Source: Chlamydiales bacterium
Lineage (GTDB): Bacteria > Chlamydiota > Chlamydiia > Chlamydiales > Simkaniaceae
DNA: 64,000 bases
Assembly (NCBI GenBank): GCA_024233515.1
Contig: JACKPO010000008.1
Location: 1 to 64,000, forward strand
Direction: 5' to 3'
Of this stretch, positions 53,935 to 62,723 are shown piece by piece. The translations under genes and the position numbers were made by a program. Each line of letters starts with the position of its first letter. Position 1 is the first letter of the stretch. The notes below the pieces were generated by a model. That model was not told the DNA's origin, did not search any database, and saw only the letters and a list, made by a program, of their open reading frames with translations.

Positions 53935-55338
53935 ATGCAGTCAAAAGTAACACGAAATATTAAGCCCCCTCCGCGGATTACCAAACATCCGTCTGGAAGT
54001 CTCCGTGAACTTTTTTTCCTCTCTTTCCCGATGATCCTCTCGACTTTTTCTGCAAGCTTGCTTGGCTGGGCTGATCGTTATTTCCTCTCTCTCTATGATG
54101 TAAGCGCGTGGAAAGCGGTCACTGCAGCCAGTAATATTACCTTCCCCTTTCAGGTTGTCCTTATTATGCTTGCTCTCGTCACTCAAGGGTTTATCGGGCA
54201 TTATAAAGGGGCAAGGCAACCTAAGATGATTGGCCCCTTTATTTGGCAAATGATCTATTTTTCCTTTCTCTCTATGCTGATCACCTATCCTTTGAGCCTG
54301 ATCAGTGAACATTACTTCTATGGGATTGAATCTGAATCGAATGCGCTGGTCTACCTACGCTACCTATCGATTGCCAACTTTCTCTATCCTTTAGGGGCAA
54401 CCTTGGCAGCTTTTTATCTTGGGCGGGGTAAAACTAAGGTTGTCTTCACTGCAAATCTCATCATCCAAGGGTCGAATATTCTTCTGAACTACCTCCTGAT
54501 CTTTGGGGTGAAATCTTTCATTCCCTCTCTTGGTGTGAAAGGAGCGGCTCTCGGAACCATCGTTTCCCAAACCCTCTACTGTCTGATTCTTTTCTCTCTT
54601 TTCCTAAAAAAGAAGTATCGTTTGGAGTTCGGAACCCATAACAGAAAGATTAACTTCCCGCTAATGTGGGAAGGGCTGCTGACAGGGATTCCCCGCGCAC
54701 TTGGACGTCTGATCCTCACAGGAGCTTGGGCCTTTGCCTCTTACTTTATTATTCAGAAAGGGGGCGATTACTTTCTCGTCTACTCTTTTTATGTCACCGT
54801 CTTTGGCTTTCTTCTGTTTCTCACAGAAGGAATGGGGCAAGCTTTGGTGACCCTTACTTCCTACTCACTCGGGGCAAGCATGGATGAGATTTTCCACAAA
54901 ATCTTGAAAACTTCCCTCCAATTCATCCTCATCATTGCCCTCGTCCTCGGGATTCCTCTGTTGTTTTTCCAAGATACGATCATTCACTTTATGATCAAAG
55001 AACCCCTAAATCCCAGCACACTTCTCCTCCTTCGGGAAACCTGTTTTTGGATTTGGATTAGCTGTATTGTCAGCGGAATCAGTCGCATCGGTGTGGGTTT
55101 CATGACGGCCGCAAGAGACACCCTCTTTTACGCTCTTTGCGTCTCCATTATCCTCATCACCTTCTGTGTCCCAACTTATGTGGGAATCACCTACTATTCC
55201 TGGTCGCCAACGAAGATCTTTATGTTTGATTCAATCAATACCCTTATCACAGGAACCATCTTCATCATCCGGTTCTTAAGATCTCCATATCGCAAACTTA
55301 GAGCAACGCTCCCTACCGCTACAATTCCAGAAAGTTAG
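53935..55338 (+). CDS. MATE family efflux transporter
   Basis: A 467-residue, 12-segment transporter of the MATE (NorM/DinF-like) family, which exports drugs or cationic compounds with sodium or protons. The two halves each start with a similar block (ELFFLSFPMILSTFSASLLGWADRYFLS and LTGIPRALGRLILTGAWAFASYF). LGVKGAALGTIVSQ is typical. GTGAGA is the only weak binding site before ATG 53935. The N-terminus is extended by about 25 polar residues. Confidence 0.88.
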   Translation: MQSKVTRNIKPPPRITKHPSGSLRELFFLSFPMILSTFSASLLGWADRYFLSLYDVSAWKAVTAASNITFPFQVVLIMLALVTQGFIGHYKGARQPKMIGPFIWQMIYFSFLSMLITYPLSLISEHYFYGIESESNALVYLRYLSIANFLYPLGATLAAFYLGRGKTKVVFTANLIIQGSNILLNYLLIFGVKSFIPSLGVKGAALGTIVSQTLYCLILFSLFLKKKYRLEFGTHNRKINFPLMWEGLLTGIPRALGRLILTGAWAFASYFIIQKGGDYFLVYSFYVTVFGFLLFLTEGMGQALVTLTSYSLGASMDEIFHKILKTSLQFILIIALVLGIPLLFFQDTIIHFMIKEPLNPSTLLLLRETCFWIWISCIVSGISRIGVGFMTAARDTLFYALCVSIILITFCVPTYVGITYYSWSPTKIFMFDSINTLITGTIFIIRFLRSPYRKLRATLPTATIPES

Positions 55339-55366
55339 ATTTTGGGTTTCCCCTTCACTCATACAT

Positions 55367-55395
55367 AAAAAAACCTCCCCCTTCCAAGGGGAGGT
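55367..55395 (-). terminator. Rho-independent terminator for the SH2-like gene
   Basis: ACCTCCCC (55373-55380) pairs with GGGGAGGT (55388-55395) in a strong GC stem; on the minus strand it is followed by seven U residues (A run 55367-55373). It lies 28 bases after the stop of the minus-strand gene. Read on the plus strand, it has no T tail. Confidence 0.85.
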
Positions 55396-55423
55396 CTAAC
55401 TGTAATGCTCAAAAAAATTGAGG

Positions 55424-55783
55424 TTATAGTGGGCTACAAATACTTGCAGAGCAATTGAGGCATCCTGGAACCAGGTTATCAATTGTCTCATATCCACCAC
55501 CGTTTCCACCACCATTCCAGTACATCACAACACCATTCTTTAGTGCTGAACGGACATTACGATGTTTAACTTTATGGTTGGCATCAACGTAAGTTAAGAA
55601 GTAATGGTGCTTATCCATTCCTTGAGTCAAGATATAGGTAAAGGGGCTAGAGCCTTCTAGTAAAGCTGCCGCTTCCATCAGAGAAAGTTCTCCTCTCCAA
55701 GATGGATGGTTTTCAATGCCTCTTCCCACTTGCGCAAGGGGGGTAGTGTTTCCCTTTCTTAGACTTCTTTTTGACCGAATCAT
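55424..55783 (-). CDS. Small stand-alone SH2-like domain protein
   Basis: A 119-residue protein whose whole length from residue 29 reads like an SH2 domain. The entry motif W29-R-G31-ELS is followed by MEAAALL (36-42), F48-TYILT, then HHYFLTYV (59-66), KVKH (71-74) and a final YETIDNLVPGC plus SICSPL, corresponding to the W(F/Y)HG, eA..LL, FLVR, central strand, v.H and F.sL..Lv...LC..L landmarks. The invariant FLVR arginine is replaced by Thr53 (YILT), so phosphotyrosine binding is uncertain. The first 28 residues are basic. No signal peptide; type III export would be needed. The similarity is by eye only. A strong terminator follows. Confidence 0.75.
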   Translation of the reverse strand: MIRSKRSLRKGNTTPLAQVGRGIENHPSWRGELSLMEAAALLEGSSPFTYILTQGMDKHHYFLTYVDANHKVKHRNVRSALKNGVVMYWNGGGNGGGYETIDNLVPGCLNCSASICSPL

Positions 55784-55885
55784 AATTTCTACCTTTTTTT
55801 AGGTTTCGGAAAAATTTGTTATTCCTTAGAAACTCAACAAAGATTTTAAAGAAGATGTGAAAATACTGCAAATCTTTTTCAAAGA

Positions 55886-58800
55886 TTATTGTTTTTTTTC
55901 AAAGTAGGCTTTTGAGAGGTCAATATTCCCATTTGAGGTGTGCTCATCAAGAACGAGATTTTTTTGTTTGAGATACCACCCTACTCCATAAAAGATTGGA
56001 ATCACGACAACATCTTTAATCAAAAGCTCCTCAGCCTCTCTTAAGAAACTTGCTCGCCGCTCAGGATCAATCGTTCGATCGGACTGATCTAAAAGGCTTT
56101 GGAATTGTTCGTTCTCCCATCCAGAAAAGTTTACCTTTTCTTTTGTATACTTGAAAGACTGCAGGGTATAGAGGGGATCTTTATACCATGAACTCCAGTT
56201 GATTCCTCCCACCTGATAGTTACGCGTTGTCATCTTTTTGAAATGTTTCGACCATTCTGCCTCTTCGATGACACACTTGACCCCCAACGTTCCTTCGAGC
56301 TGCTCTTTATAGATGATCGCACTGTTTTTATCGGTCTTAGGGATCGAAAGATAGACAATCGGGAAATCATCTAACTTCATTCGAAGTTCATCCAAGGCTT
56401 CTAGGAAGATGTCTTGGGCCTGTTTAGGATCTTCGGGAAGAAGAAACGGACTCGTCTTACACTGGGTCAATTCATAAGGGATTGGGGTAAAGGCTTCAAT
56501 ACTTCCCGCTAAATGTTGGTTAATCACCTCACGACGACAAATCGCCATTGAAAACGCTTTACGAATCTTAAGTTGATTAAACGGAAATTCGTTGGTGTTA
56601 AAGCATAGCCAAGCAAGGTTTAGGGAAGGGTATCGGGAAATCCTTTCCTTGATCATTTTCTTAGTCTCTTTATCCCCTGTTGGGCAGAGATTCGAACAAA
56701 TGATATCGAGTTGTCCATGATCAAACATATGAAGAGCTGTAGAAAGGCCAACCTGACTCAAGTTGATCTGATCGATTTTAATCTTGTCTTGATTCCAAAA
56801 TTTTGGATTCTTTTTAAACTCATAGATGTGGCTCCCTGAAGGAAGGGTGAGGCAAAAAGGGCCATTACACACGAAGTGCTCATTTTTCTGCGATGCCCAG
56901 TTCGGGTGCATTTTATCAACGCGGTGGTTGATAGGTGAATAAAGGGTATTACTTGTTAACTCAATGAAATAGGGGGCAGGATTTTCAAGCTCAACTTTCA
57001 ACGTAACATCATTAATGGCTGTAATCCCTACTTCATCAATACTGACCACCCCCTCTCTTGCTTTACGAGCATTCTTAATGGGGTAGAAGACATAGGCAAA
57101 GGGTGTTGAAAAGCTGGGGGATAAAACCTTTTTCCAAGCATATTCAAAATCATGGGCCGTGACTGGATCTCCATTCGACCAATAACTTTCTCTCAGGGTG
57201 AATGTGTAGACCTTTTTATCGTTTGATAAATCATAAGTCTTTGCAACAGCGCATGTGGGGAATCCATTATCGTCAATGCGAACGAGACCATCAAAGAGGA
57301 GTTTCACAAGAGCACTCGATTCTTGGTCTCCCCCAATTCTAGGATCTAGTGAAACAATCGTCGTATAAGGAGCTCTCAGGACTTGAAGCTGCTCTTTCTG
57401 TTTTTTCCATTTTTCAAGAGCCGTTAACAGGGTTCTCTTGAGTTTTTCATGTTTCTCTTCACTCATTTCCTCATAGATAAAACTAAAATAGTGATATCCC
57501 TCAAAGGTTAACATGGAAGAAATCAGTGAGCGCTCTTGGACCTGGAATTCTGAAAGGGCCTCTTCAATGAGAGGCTGAAAATCAGCGGTATTTGAGCGGA
57601 TAACCGCGACTGTAATATGTTGATTCTTCTCAAGTTCAAGCTGGAACGCCTTATCTTTCGAATGCTCTTGCTCCGTGACTTTTAAGAAGATTTCAAAAAA
57701 GTAGCTTAGAGACCGCAAAGAGATTGTGGCTTGAGATTCAATGGGGTTCAGGGAATAGAAAAAGTTCTCGAGGAGTTCTAGATTCCGCATAGAGATATCT
57801 TGGAACAGACGCTTGAACTGACTGAGAAGCTCTCCTTGCTTCACCATCATTCCCCCGTTGTAGTCGCGGATATCTCCTAGATGTTTTGTTAAAAAACTGA
57901 CAATTTCATCCCGCGCGATATAGAGGTTCACCGAAAAGTCCATTCTAAGGAAGGAGGGAAGCTTAGCAATCTGCAAGCGGAAAACATTGGCCTCGATAGG
58001 AAAGGTATTATGGGCAAAGTTCACACTTTGCACGCGCTCTAAAATAAAGCGAATACGGGGATCTTGGTTCTTTAAGAGCTCTTGGAGGGAAGGCATCCCC
58101 TCCCTCTTGATCCTAAGGAGGACTACCGTGAAAACAAGATCGTCCTGAGAGTGTTGATCAAAGTTAATCATCATCTGAGGAAGATCTTCGTCCATCTTCA
58201 ATTCTCTGGAGAGGATTAAGATGTTGCGCATCGTCTCTTCTTCATTGCGGACCATGAAAAGGGAGGGAACAAGGTGCTCGATCCGTTTTTTTAGCTCTCC
58301 TTCCAGGTTATCCCTTAGGGTTTTCTTTTCCTCGAGAGTTAAAGGGCTCCCATCATTTTTTTCGATCTCAACATAGAGGGTATGAATCGGGTCATTGATA
58401 AGAGCGGAGCGGTAGGTGGACCCTGCAACAATCCGCATGTTGGGATAGAACTTTAGAATCGCTTGAAGAACATGTTTTTCGTTAAAAATCTCATATTGAT
58501 GAAAGAGATTGAGGCCTATCGAAAGACCAAGGACGGGCTTTCGACCAAAGGGAAAGGAGAGTTCTGTCGCCATGAAGCGGATTTTCATATGCCTTTTTTC
58601 TGGGAAGGCATTGATCTCCCTTTTCAACTGCCTTCTTAAGAGGATGAAGGTCAGAATAATCTTCCCAAGGTGGATATACGATCTCTCTTCGCGGAATTCT
58701 TTGCTGGCGTAGGCTTGCATAAAGGCCAGTCGCTCAAAGAGTGTTTCATCAAGATCGTCGGGAAAGCGATGGAGAAGCTTGATAAACGACTCTCTAATGA

Positions 58801-59368
58801 GGTTCATTTTATGGTCGAGCGGGAGGATCTTTGTTTCTAATAAAACCGGGGCATAACGTCGGGCAGAAAGGGCTGAAATGATTTCTCTTTTGAGGAGCGG
58901 GAGATTTTCCTTCAGTAAATTCCCCTCTTTTCGGTTGTTGATGAGAACCTTTGCCTCCCCAATGAAGAAAGACTCTTTAGGGTGGTGATCGAAATAGAAC
59001 TCCATATGTTCAAAAGAAAGGATCGTCGTTTCTTGGTGGGGAAGAAGCCACCGTTTGATCATTTCTGTAACAAAGGTCTCTGTAGGAAGGCTAGACAGGG
59101 GGGGAATAAGAAAAAAAAGGGTGACCGTATCGGGTGGAGATTCAAAAGAGCTCCAGGAAATCCAAGGGATCGACGCATTGATCCATTGTTCTAGTGATTG
59201 TTTATCTTTGAATGGTAGCGGCTTAGGGAGATGTTCTAAAAGAACGCCTCTCATTTTCTCAACATGGGCCTGAAGATTTTTTGAACGGCTATAAAAAGGA
59301 AAGGCCGGGTGAATGGTCAAATCCTTTGCTAGCTCAATCTTCTGTTTGGAAAGAGCTTTAATTTCCAT
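55886..59368 (-). CDS. Fusion of unknown 660-residue family with an OppA-type binding domain
   Basis: An 1160-residue protein in two parts. Residues 1 to about 670 are homologous to the 24603-26585 protein. Residues about 675-1160 are a complete family 5 solute-binding domain (SLDPRIGGDQESSALVKLL, YTFTLRESYWSNGDPVTAHD, FVCNGPFCLTL, IRKAFSMAIC, VVVIPIFYGVGWYL). The N-terminus lacks a signal peptide or lipobox, so the binding domain would be internal to a protein that is either cytosolic or exported by another route. Neither the domain order nor such a placement is usual for this family. The frame is continuous. Confidence 0.88.
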   Translation of the reverse strand: MEIKALSKQKIELAKDLTIHPAFPFYSRSKNLQAHVEKMRGVLLEHLPKPLPFKDKQSLEQWINASIPWISWSSFESPPDTVTLFFLIPPLSSLPTETFVTEMIKRWLLPHQETTILSFEHMEFYFDHHPKESFFIGEAKVLINNRKEGNLLKENLPLLKREIISALSARRYAPVLLETKILPLDHKMNLIRESFIKLLHRFPDDLDETLFERLAFMQAYASKEFREERSYIHLGKIILTFILLRRQLKREINAFPEKRHMKIRFMATELSFPFGRKPVLGLSIGLNLFHQYEIFNEKHVLQAILKFYPNMRIVAGSTYRSALINDPIHTLYVEIEKNDGSPLTLEEKKTLRDNLEGELKKRIEHLVPSLFMVRNEEETMRNILILSRELKMDEDLPQMMINFDQHSQDDLVFTVVLLRIKREGMPSLQELLKNQDPRIRFILERVQSVNFAHNTFPIEANVFRLQIAKLPSFLRMDFSVNLYIARDEIVSFLTKHLGDIRDYNGGMMVKQGELLSQFKRLFQDISMRNLELLENFFYSLNPIESQATISLRSLSYFFEIFLKVTEQEHSKDKAFQLELEKNQHITVAVIRSNTADFQPLIEEALSEFQVQERSLISSMLTFEGYHYFSFIYEEMSEEKHEKLKRTLLTALEKWKKQKEQLQVLRAPYTTIVSLDPRIGGDQESSALVKLLFDGLVRIDDNGFPTCAVAKTYDLSNDKKVYTFTLRESYWSNGDPVTAHDFEYAWKKVLSPSFSTPFAYVFYPIKNARKAREGVVSIDEVGITAINDVTLKVELENPAPYFIELTSNTLYSPINHRVDKMHPNWASQKNEHFVCNGPFCLTLPSGSHIYEFKKNPKFWNQDKIKIDQINLSQVGLSTALHMFDHGQLDIICSNLCPTGDKETKKMIKERISRYPSLNLAWLCFNTNEFPFNQLKIRKAFSMAICRREVINQHLAGSIEAFTPIPYELTQCKTSPFLLPEDPKQAQDIFLEALDELRMKLDDFPIVYLSIPKTDKNSAIIYKEQLEGTLGVKCVIEEAEWSKHFKKMTTRNYQVGGINWSSWYKDPLYTLQSFKYTKEKVNFSGWENEQFQSLLDQSDRTIDPERRASFLREAEELLIKDVVVIPIFYGVGWYLKQKNLVLDEHTSNGNIDLSKAYFEKKQ

Positions 59369-59393
59369 GGGTCCACTATATGAAATGAAATGA

Positions 59394-60479
59394 TTATTTC
59401 AAACCTTTCTTTCTTTCATGACGTGCAATGGCAAGTTCGATCAGTTGATCGATCAACTCTTGATAGGGAAGACCACTCACCTCCCAAAGTTTTGGATAGA
59501 GGCTAATCTGAGTAAACCCTGGGATCGTATTGAGCTCATTGATTAAAAAGGTTCCATCTTTTTTCAGGAAAAAATCGGCCCGCGCCATCCCCTCGCAGCG
59601 GAGGACTTTGAAAGCTTTCAATGCCAGCTGCTGGACCTCTTTCATTTTTTCTGGAGGAAGTGCTGCAGGGAGCTGAAAGGCAGCCCCCTTCTCATCAAGA
59701 TATTTCGCCTCATACGAATAATATTCATGGGAAGGGATAATTTCCCCTGCGAGGGAAACGGTGGGATTTTCATTTCCGAGAACAGAACATTCTATTTCTC
59801 TCCCCTCAATTCCCTCTTCAATTAAGATCCTCTCATCATAGCGAAAGGCCTCTCGGAGTGCTGGGGTTAGCTCTTCCTTTGAATGGACCTTGCTGATTCC
59901 TACTGAGGATCCCATCTGAGAGGGCTTTACGAAAAAAGGAAACGGAAATCTTTGGAGGAGCCTCTCTTCATCAAGGGGATCACTTTGATGCATGACTTCA
60001 TACCGAACAACTGGAAGACCATGGGCCCGAAGAAGATCTTTCATCACCCCTTTATCCATGCAAATCGCCGAGCTGAGGTGATCGGGTCCAACATAAGGGA
60101 GATTCGCAAGCTCAATCAGCCCCTGAACGGTTCCATCTTCTCCAAGAGGTCCGTGCAAAATCGGAAAAATGACATCGAATCCCCTTTTCAAACTGCAGGG
60201 AGAAAAGAGAATCTCCCTAGGAGAGGCTTTATGGGCAACTAGAGGAAAATGGGGGTCATTTTCTTGGAAGGTCGGAAGATAATTATTTTTGAGAGAAAGA
60301 AGGAAGGGTTCTTTTTTTAGAAAATGCCACGATCCTTTTTTATCGATCCCGATAGGAAAAACGTCATATTTCTTGGGGCATAAATGTTCGACAACCGATT
60401 TTGCAGAACGGACCGAGACTTCATGTTCTGCCGATTGCCCTCCAAAGAGAACTCCAAGTCGAATCTTCGTTTGCATCAT
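59394..60479 (-). CDS. ddl: D-alanine--D-alanine ligase
   Basis: A 361-residue Ddl that makes D-Ala-D-Ala for peptidoglycan. Landmarks are GVLFGGQSAEHEVSV, PILHGPLGEDGTVQG, FPFFVKPSQMGSSVGI, REIECSVLG and FLINELNTIPGFT. In Chlamydia itself the Ddl domain is fused behind MurC, but here it stands alone. The divergent SprT-like gene begins 26 bases away. The start may be the second Met at 60476. Confidence 0.95.
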   Translation of the reverse strand: MMQTKIRLGVLFGGQSAEHEVSVRSAKSVVEHLCPKKYDVFPIGIDKKGSWHFLKKEPFLLSLKNNYLPTFQENDPHFPLVAHKASPREILFSPCSLKRGFDVIFPILHGPLGEDGTVQGLIELANLPYVGPDHLSSAICMDKGVMKDLLRAHGLPVVRYEVMHQSDPLDEERLLQRFPFPFFVKPSQMGSSVGISKVHSKEELTPALREAFRYDERILIEEGIEGREIECSVLGNENPTVSLAGEIIPSHEYYSYEAKYLDEKGAAFQLPAALPPEKMKEVQQLALKAFKVLRCEGMARADFFLKKDGTFLINELNTIPGFTQISLYPKLWEVSGLPYQELIDQLIELAIARHERKKGLK

Positions 60480-60505
60480 AAAACCACCTGTCTTATTTTA
60501 TACCT

Positions 60506-61543
60506 ATGGAACTCCTTTATTCAAACACAATTCTCTCCTTCCTAAAAAAAGTGCGCATGCTTTCCCAGCAGATTCTTACCGAAGAAATGGGGCTGAAAGT
60601 GGGGCGCTCCCGCCTCTATTATCAAAGGGGTTCCTATCCTCTTAATTTTGTCGTTTTTGACCATCCCACACGCTTAGGATATTTCACCTCCACTCATTAT
60701 GAAATCGGAATCAATAAACTCTTTCTTGTGGAAAAGGATGAGGAGATCAAAAATCTGTTGCGTCACGAGCTTGCCCACTATATGACTTTTCTAGACTATG
60801 GAGAAGGGGTCCCTTCCCATGGAAAGGAATTCCGCTCGGTTTGCGAGCGCTATGGATGGTCCTCAAGAGTTTCACGGGCAAAGGTTCCCATTGAAAAGGC
60901 AGTTAAAAATCGCCGCATCGCCGAAAAGGTTCGAAAGCTTCTCTCTCTTGCTGAAAGCCACCACAAAGAAGAGGCGCAAGCTGCAACACTCAAAGCGCAA
61001 GAGCTCCTTCTTAAACATAACCTCTCATCTCATGACGTCGAGGAAGAAACTGTTGTGAAACGGATTTTCAAGGGGAAACGGTGTAGTGCAAAGCTTCAGG
61101 CTATTGCTGAGATCCTCCGGACCTTTTTCGTCTATCCTGTTTTCAATCATGGGAAAAACGCACTTTATCTGGAAATCATTGGAGAGCGCCTTAATGTTGA
61201 AATAGCAGACTATGTCTTCCACTTCCTCGATCATCATCTAGAAGCGCTTTGGATGTCTCGCCCCTCAACCCTCAAGGGGCTCGCAGCTAAAAATGCCTTT
61301 TTCCGTGGCATCTCCAAAGGATTTCTTTCAAAGGAGCCCCCTTCTTCTGGGCTGATGCGGATCGAGCGCGCTTTGATGGAGCGCGTGGGAACGATTTATC
61401 CCCATCTTTCCTATAGGAAAAGTTCTTATCGCTATTCTTCCCATGCAGAAAAAGAAGGGGTACGTGTGGGGCAAACTCTTAAGATTCGAGAAGGGATAAA
61501 AAAAGCCTTTCGTCCTCTTATTTCCTGGAATAGGTTGCCATAA
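60506..61543 (+). CDS. SprT-like zinc metalloprotease domain fused to DUF2786
   Basis: A 345-residue protein. Residues 1-125 form an SprT-like domain with HELAH (His87, Glu88, His91) and a third ligand at His105 (GVPSHGKEF), so it is a zinc metallopeptidase of the SprT/Spartan type. From about residue 136 a DUF2786 segment starts (RIAEKVRKLLSLAESHHKEEAQAA then TLKAQELLLKHNLS). The final 100 residues are unfamiliar. Spartan-type proteins repair DNA-protein crosslinks, but this role is not established for the present family. Confidence 0.85.
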   Translation: MELLYSNTILSFLKKVRMLSQQILTEEMGLKVGRSRLYYQRGSYPLNFVVFDHPTRLGYFTSTHYEIGINKLFLVEKDEEIKNLLRHELAHYMTFLDYGEGVPSHGKEFRSVCERYGWSSRVSRAKVPIEKAVKNRRIAEKVRKLLSLAESHHKEEAQAATLKAQELLLKHNLSSHDVEEETVVKRIFKGKRCSAKLQAIAEILRTFFVYPVFNHGKNALYLEIIGERLNVEIADYVFHFLDHHLEALWMSRPSTLKGLAAKNAFFRGISKGFLSKEPPSSGLMRIERALMERVGTIYPHLSYRKSSYRYSSHAEKEGVRVGQTLKIREGIKKAFRPLISWNRLP

Positions 61544-61601
61544 ATCATTAAAGAAGTTAACCTAATGAGGTTTTGTAAACCTAAACAAAGAGGGAGTACG
61601 A

Positions 61602-61838
61602 ATGAAAAAAATGTCAATTTTAGCACTAGCAGCAGCAACACTTTTTGGAACACTTTACGCTGACGAAGAGCCAGTAAAAGATGAGCCGGTTGCTACCACT
61701 GATTCTACAGAAGAGACTGAAGAAGGAACTTCTGTTTCTTTTAACGACGGTGAAGAAGAAGGCGAAGTAAAAGCTGATAGCTTTCTTGCTGCAAATGATG
61801 ACGAAGAAAAACCTGTAGAAGACGAGCGCATCGCGTAA
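61602..61838 (+). CDS. Small acidic exported protein
   Basis: A 78-residue protein with a clean signal peptide (MKKMSILALAAATLFGTLYA) and an extremely acidic mature region rich in Glu, Asp, Val and Thr. GAGGGAG precedes the ATG. The mature part (about 58 residues) should be disordered and periplasmic or secreted. A strong terminator lies 20 bases after the stop. No family is recognised. Confidence 0.8.
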   Translation: MKKMSILALAAATLFGTLYADEEPVKDEPVATTDSTEETEEGTSVSFNDGEEEGEVKADSFLAANDDEEKPVEDERIA

Positions 61839-61857
61839 GTTTTTCTATTGGACATAT

Positions 61858-61884
61858 GGCGAGCCACAGAGGCTCGCCTTTTTT
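61858..61884 (+). terminator. Rho-independent terminator
   Basis: GGCGAGCC (61858-61865) and GGCTCGCC (61871-61878) form a perfect 8-bp stem around ACAGA, followed by six T residues to 61884. It ends the small acidic protein gene and directly abuts the ATG at 61885 of the next frame. Confidence 0.9.
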
Positions 61885-62289
61885 ATGCCTGTCACTAAAG
61901 AGAAAAAAGAAGCCTTAGAAAAACGGATGGAAGAACTCGAGATCTTTGAGCAAGATCTAGTCGAGAAATTCATCTTGGGCTCAGGAAGTGGAGGGCAAAA
62001 GATCAATAAAACCGCCTCCTGTGTCTATCTCAAACATCTTCCTTCTGGCATTGAAATCAAGTGCCAACAAGACCGATCCCGTGAAATGAACCGCTTTTTT
62101 GCACGGCGAGAGCTTTGCGAAAAAATTGCAACAAAGATCCATGGGGAAAAAACGAAAAAAGAGCGGGAAATTCAAAAAAAACGGCTCCAAAAAAAGCGAC
62201 GATCACGCAGAATGAAGCAAAAGATCCTCGAAGAAAAGAGGAAACATTCTGAAACTAAATCGCTCAGAAAAAAGGTCAAAGAAGAATGA
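61885..62289 (+). CDS. Peptide chain release factor-like GGQ protein
   Basis: A 134-residue RF-1-domain protein with GSGSGGQKINKTASCVYL (GGQ at residues 36-38), the motif that hydrolyses peptidyl-tRNA. No codon-recognition domain is present. The Lys/Arg-rich C-terminal tail resembles ArfB-type or mitochondrial RF-like ribosome-rescue proteins. ATG 61885 touches the T run of the terminator, leaving no binding site; ATG 61927 (residue 15) is an alternative start. It overlaps the next gene by 4 bases. Confidence 0.8.
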   Translation: MPVTKEKKEALEKRMEELEIFEQDLVEKFILGSGSGGQKINKTASCVYLKHLPSGIEIKCQQDRSREMNRFFARRELCEKIATKIHGEKTKKEREIQKKRLQKKRRSRRMKQKILEEKRKHSETKSLRKKVKEE

Positions 62290-62723
62290 GATTTGTCGAT
62301 ACGATACGGGGATATGTGATCCGAATGGAACCAGGAGAAGAGCTTCTCTCCTCTCTTGCCAGCTTTGTCGAAAAAATGAGGATCCCTAGTGGCTATTTCC
62401 AAGGGATTGGCGGGGTTACCGACGTGGAGCTAGGCTACTTTGACCTCAAGAAAAATGACTACGATCGCCACAGCTACTCAGGAGAGTATGAGCTGATTAG
62501 TGCAAGTGGGAACATTTCGGATGTTGATGGGAAACCCTTTGTCCATACCCATGGAGTCTTCTCAGATGAGAAATGTCAAACCTTTTCGGGTCATCTTTTT
62601 AAAGCAACGGTCACGATCACGGTAGAAATCTTCCTCTTTCCTCTTGATATCGTTCTCATGCGAAAACCCCACGAAACGATTAACTTCCAGCAGCTTGATC
62701 TCCCCCATCATTTTGTGCGGTAA
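62286..62723 (+). CDS. PPC/DUF296-domain protein
   Basis: A 145-residue protein made of one PPC (DUF296) domain, known from plant AT-hook proteins and many bacteria. The features are IRMEPGEELLSSLASFVEK, GYFQGIGGVTDVELGYFD, ISASGNISDVDGKPFVHTH and FSGHLFKATV. The conserved His residues in VHTHGV bind a metal in solved relatives. It overlaps the RF-like gene (ATGA), and by 44 bases the convergent dapL. Its role in bacteria is unclear. Confidence 0.9.
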   Translation: MRFVDTIRGYVIRMEPGEELLSSLASFVEKMRIPSGYFQGIGGVTDVELGYFDLKKNDYDRHSYSGEYELISASGNISDVDGKPFVHTHGVFSDEKCQTFSGHLFKATVTITVEIFLFPLDIVLMRKPHETINFQQLDLPHHFVR

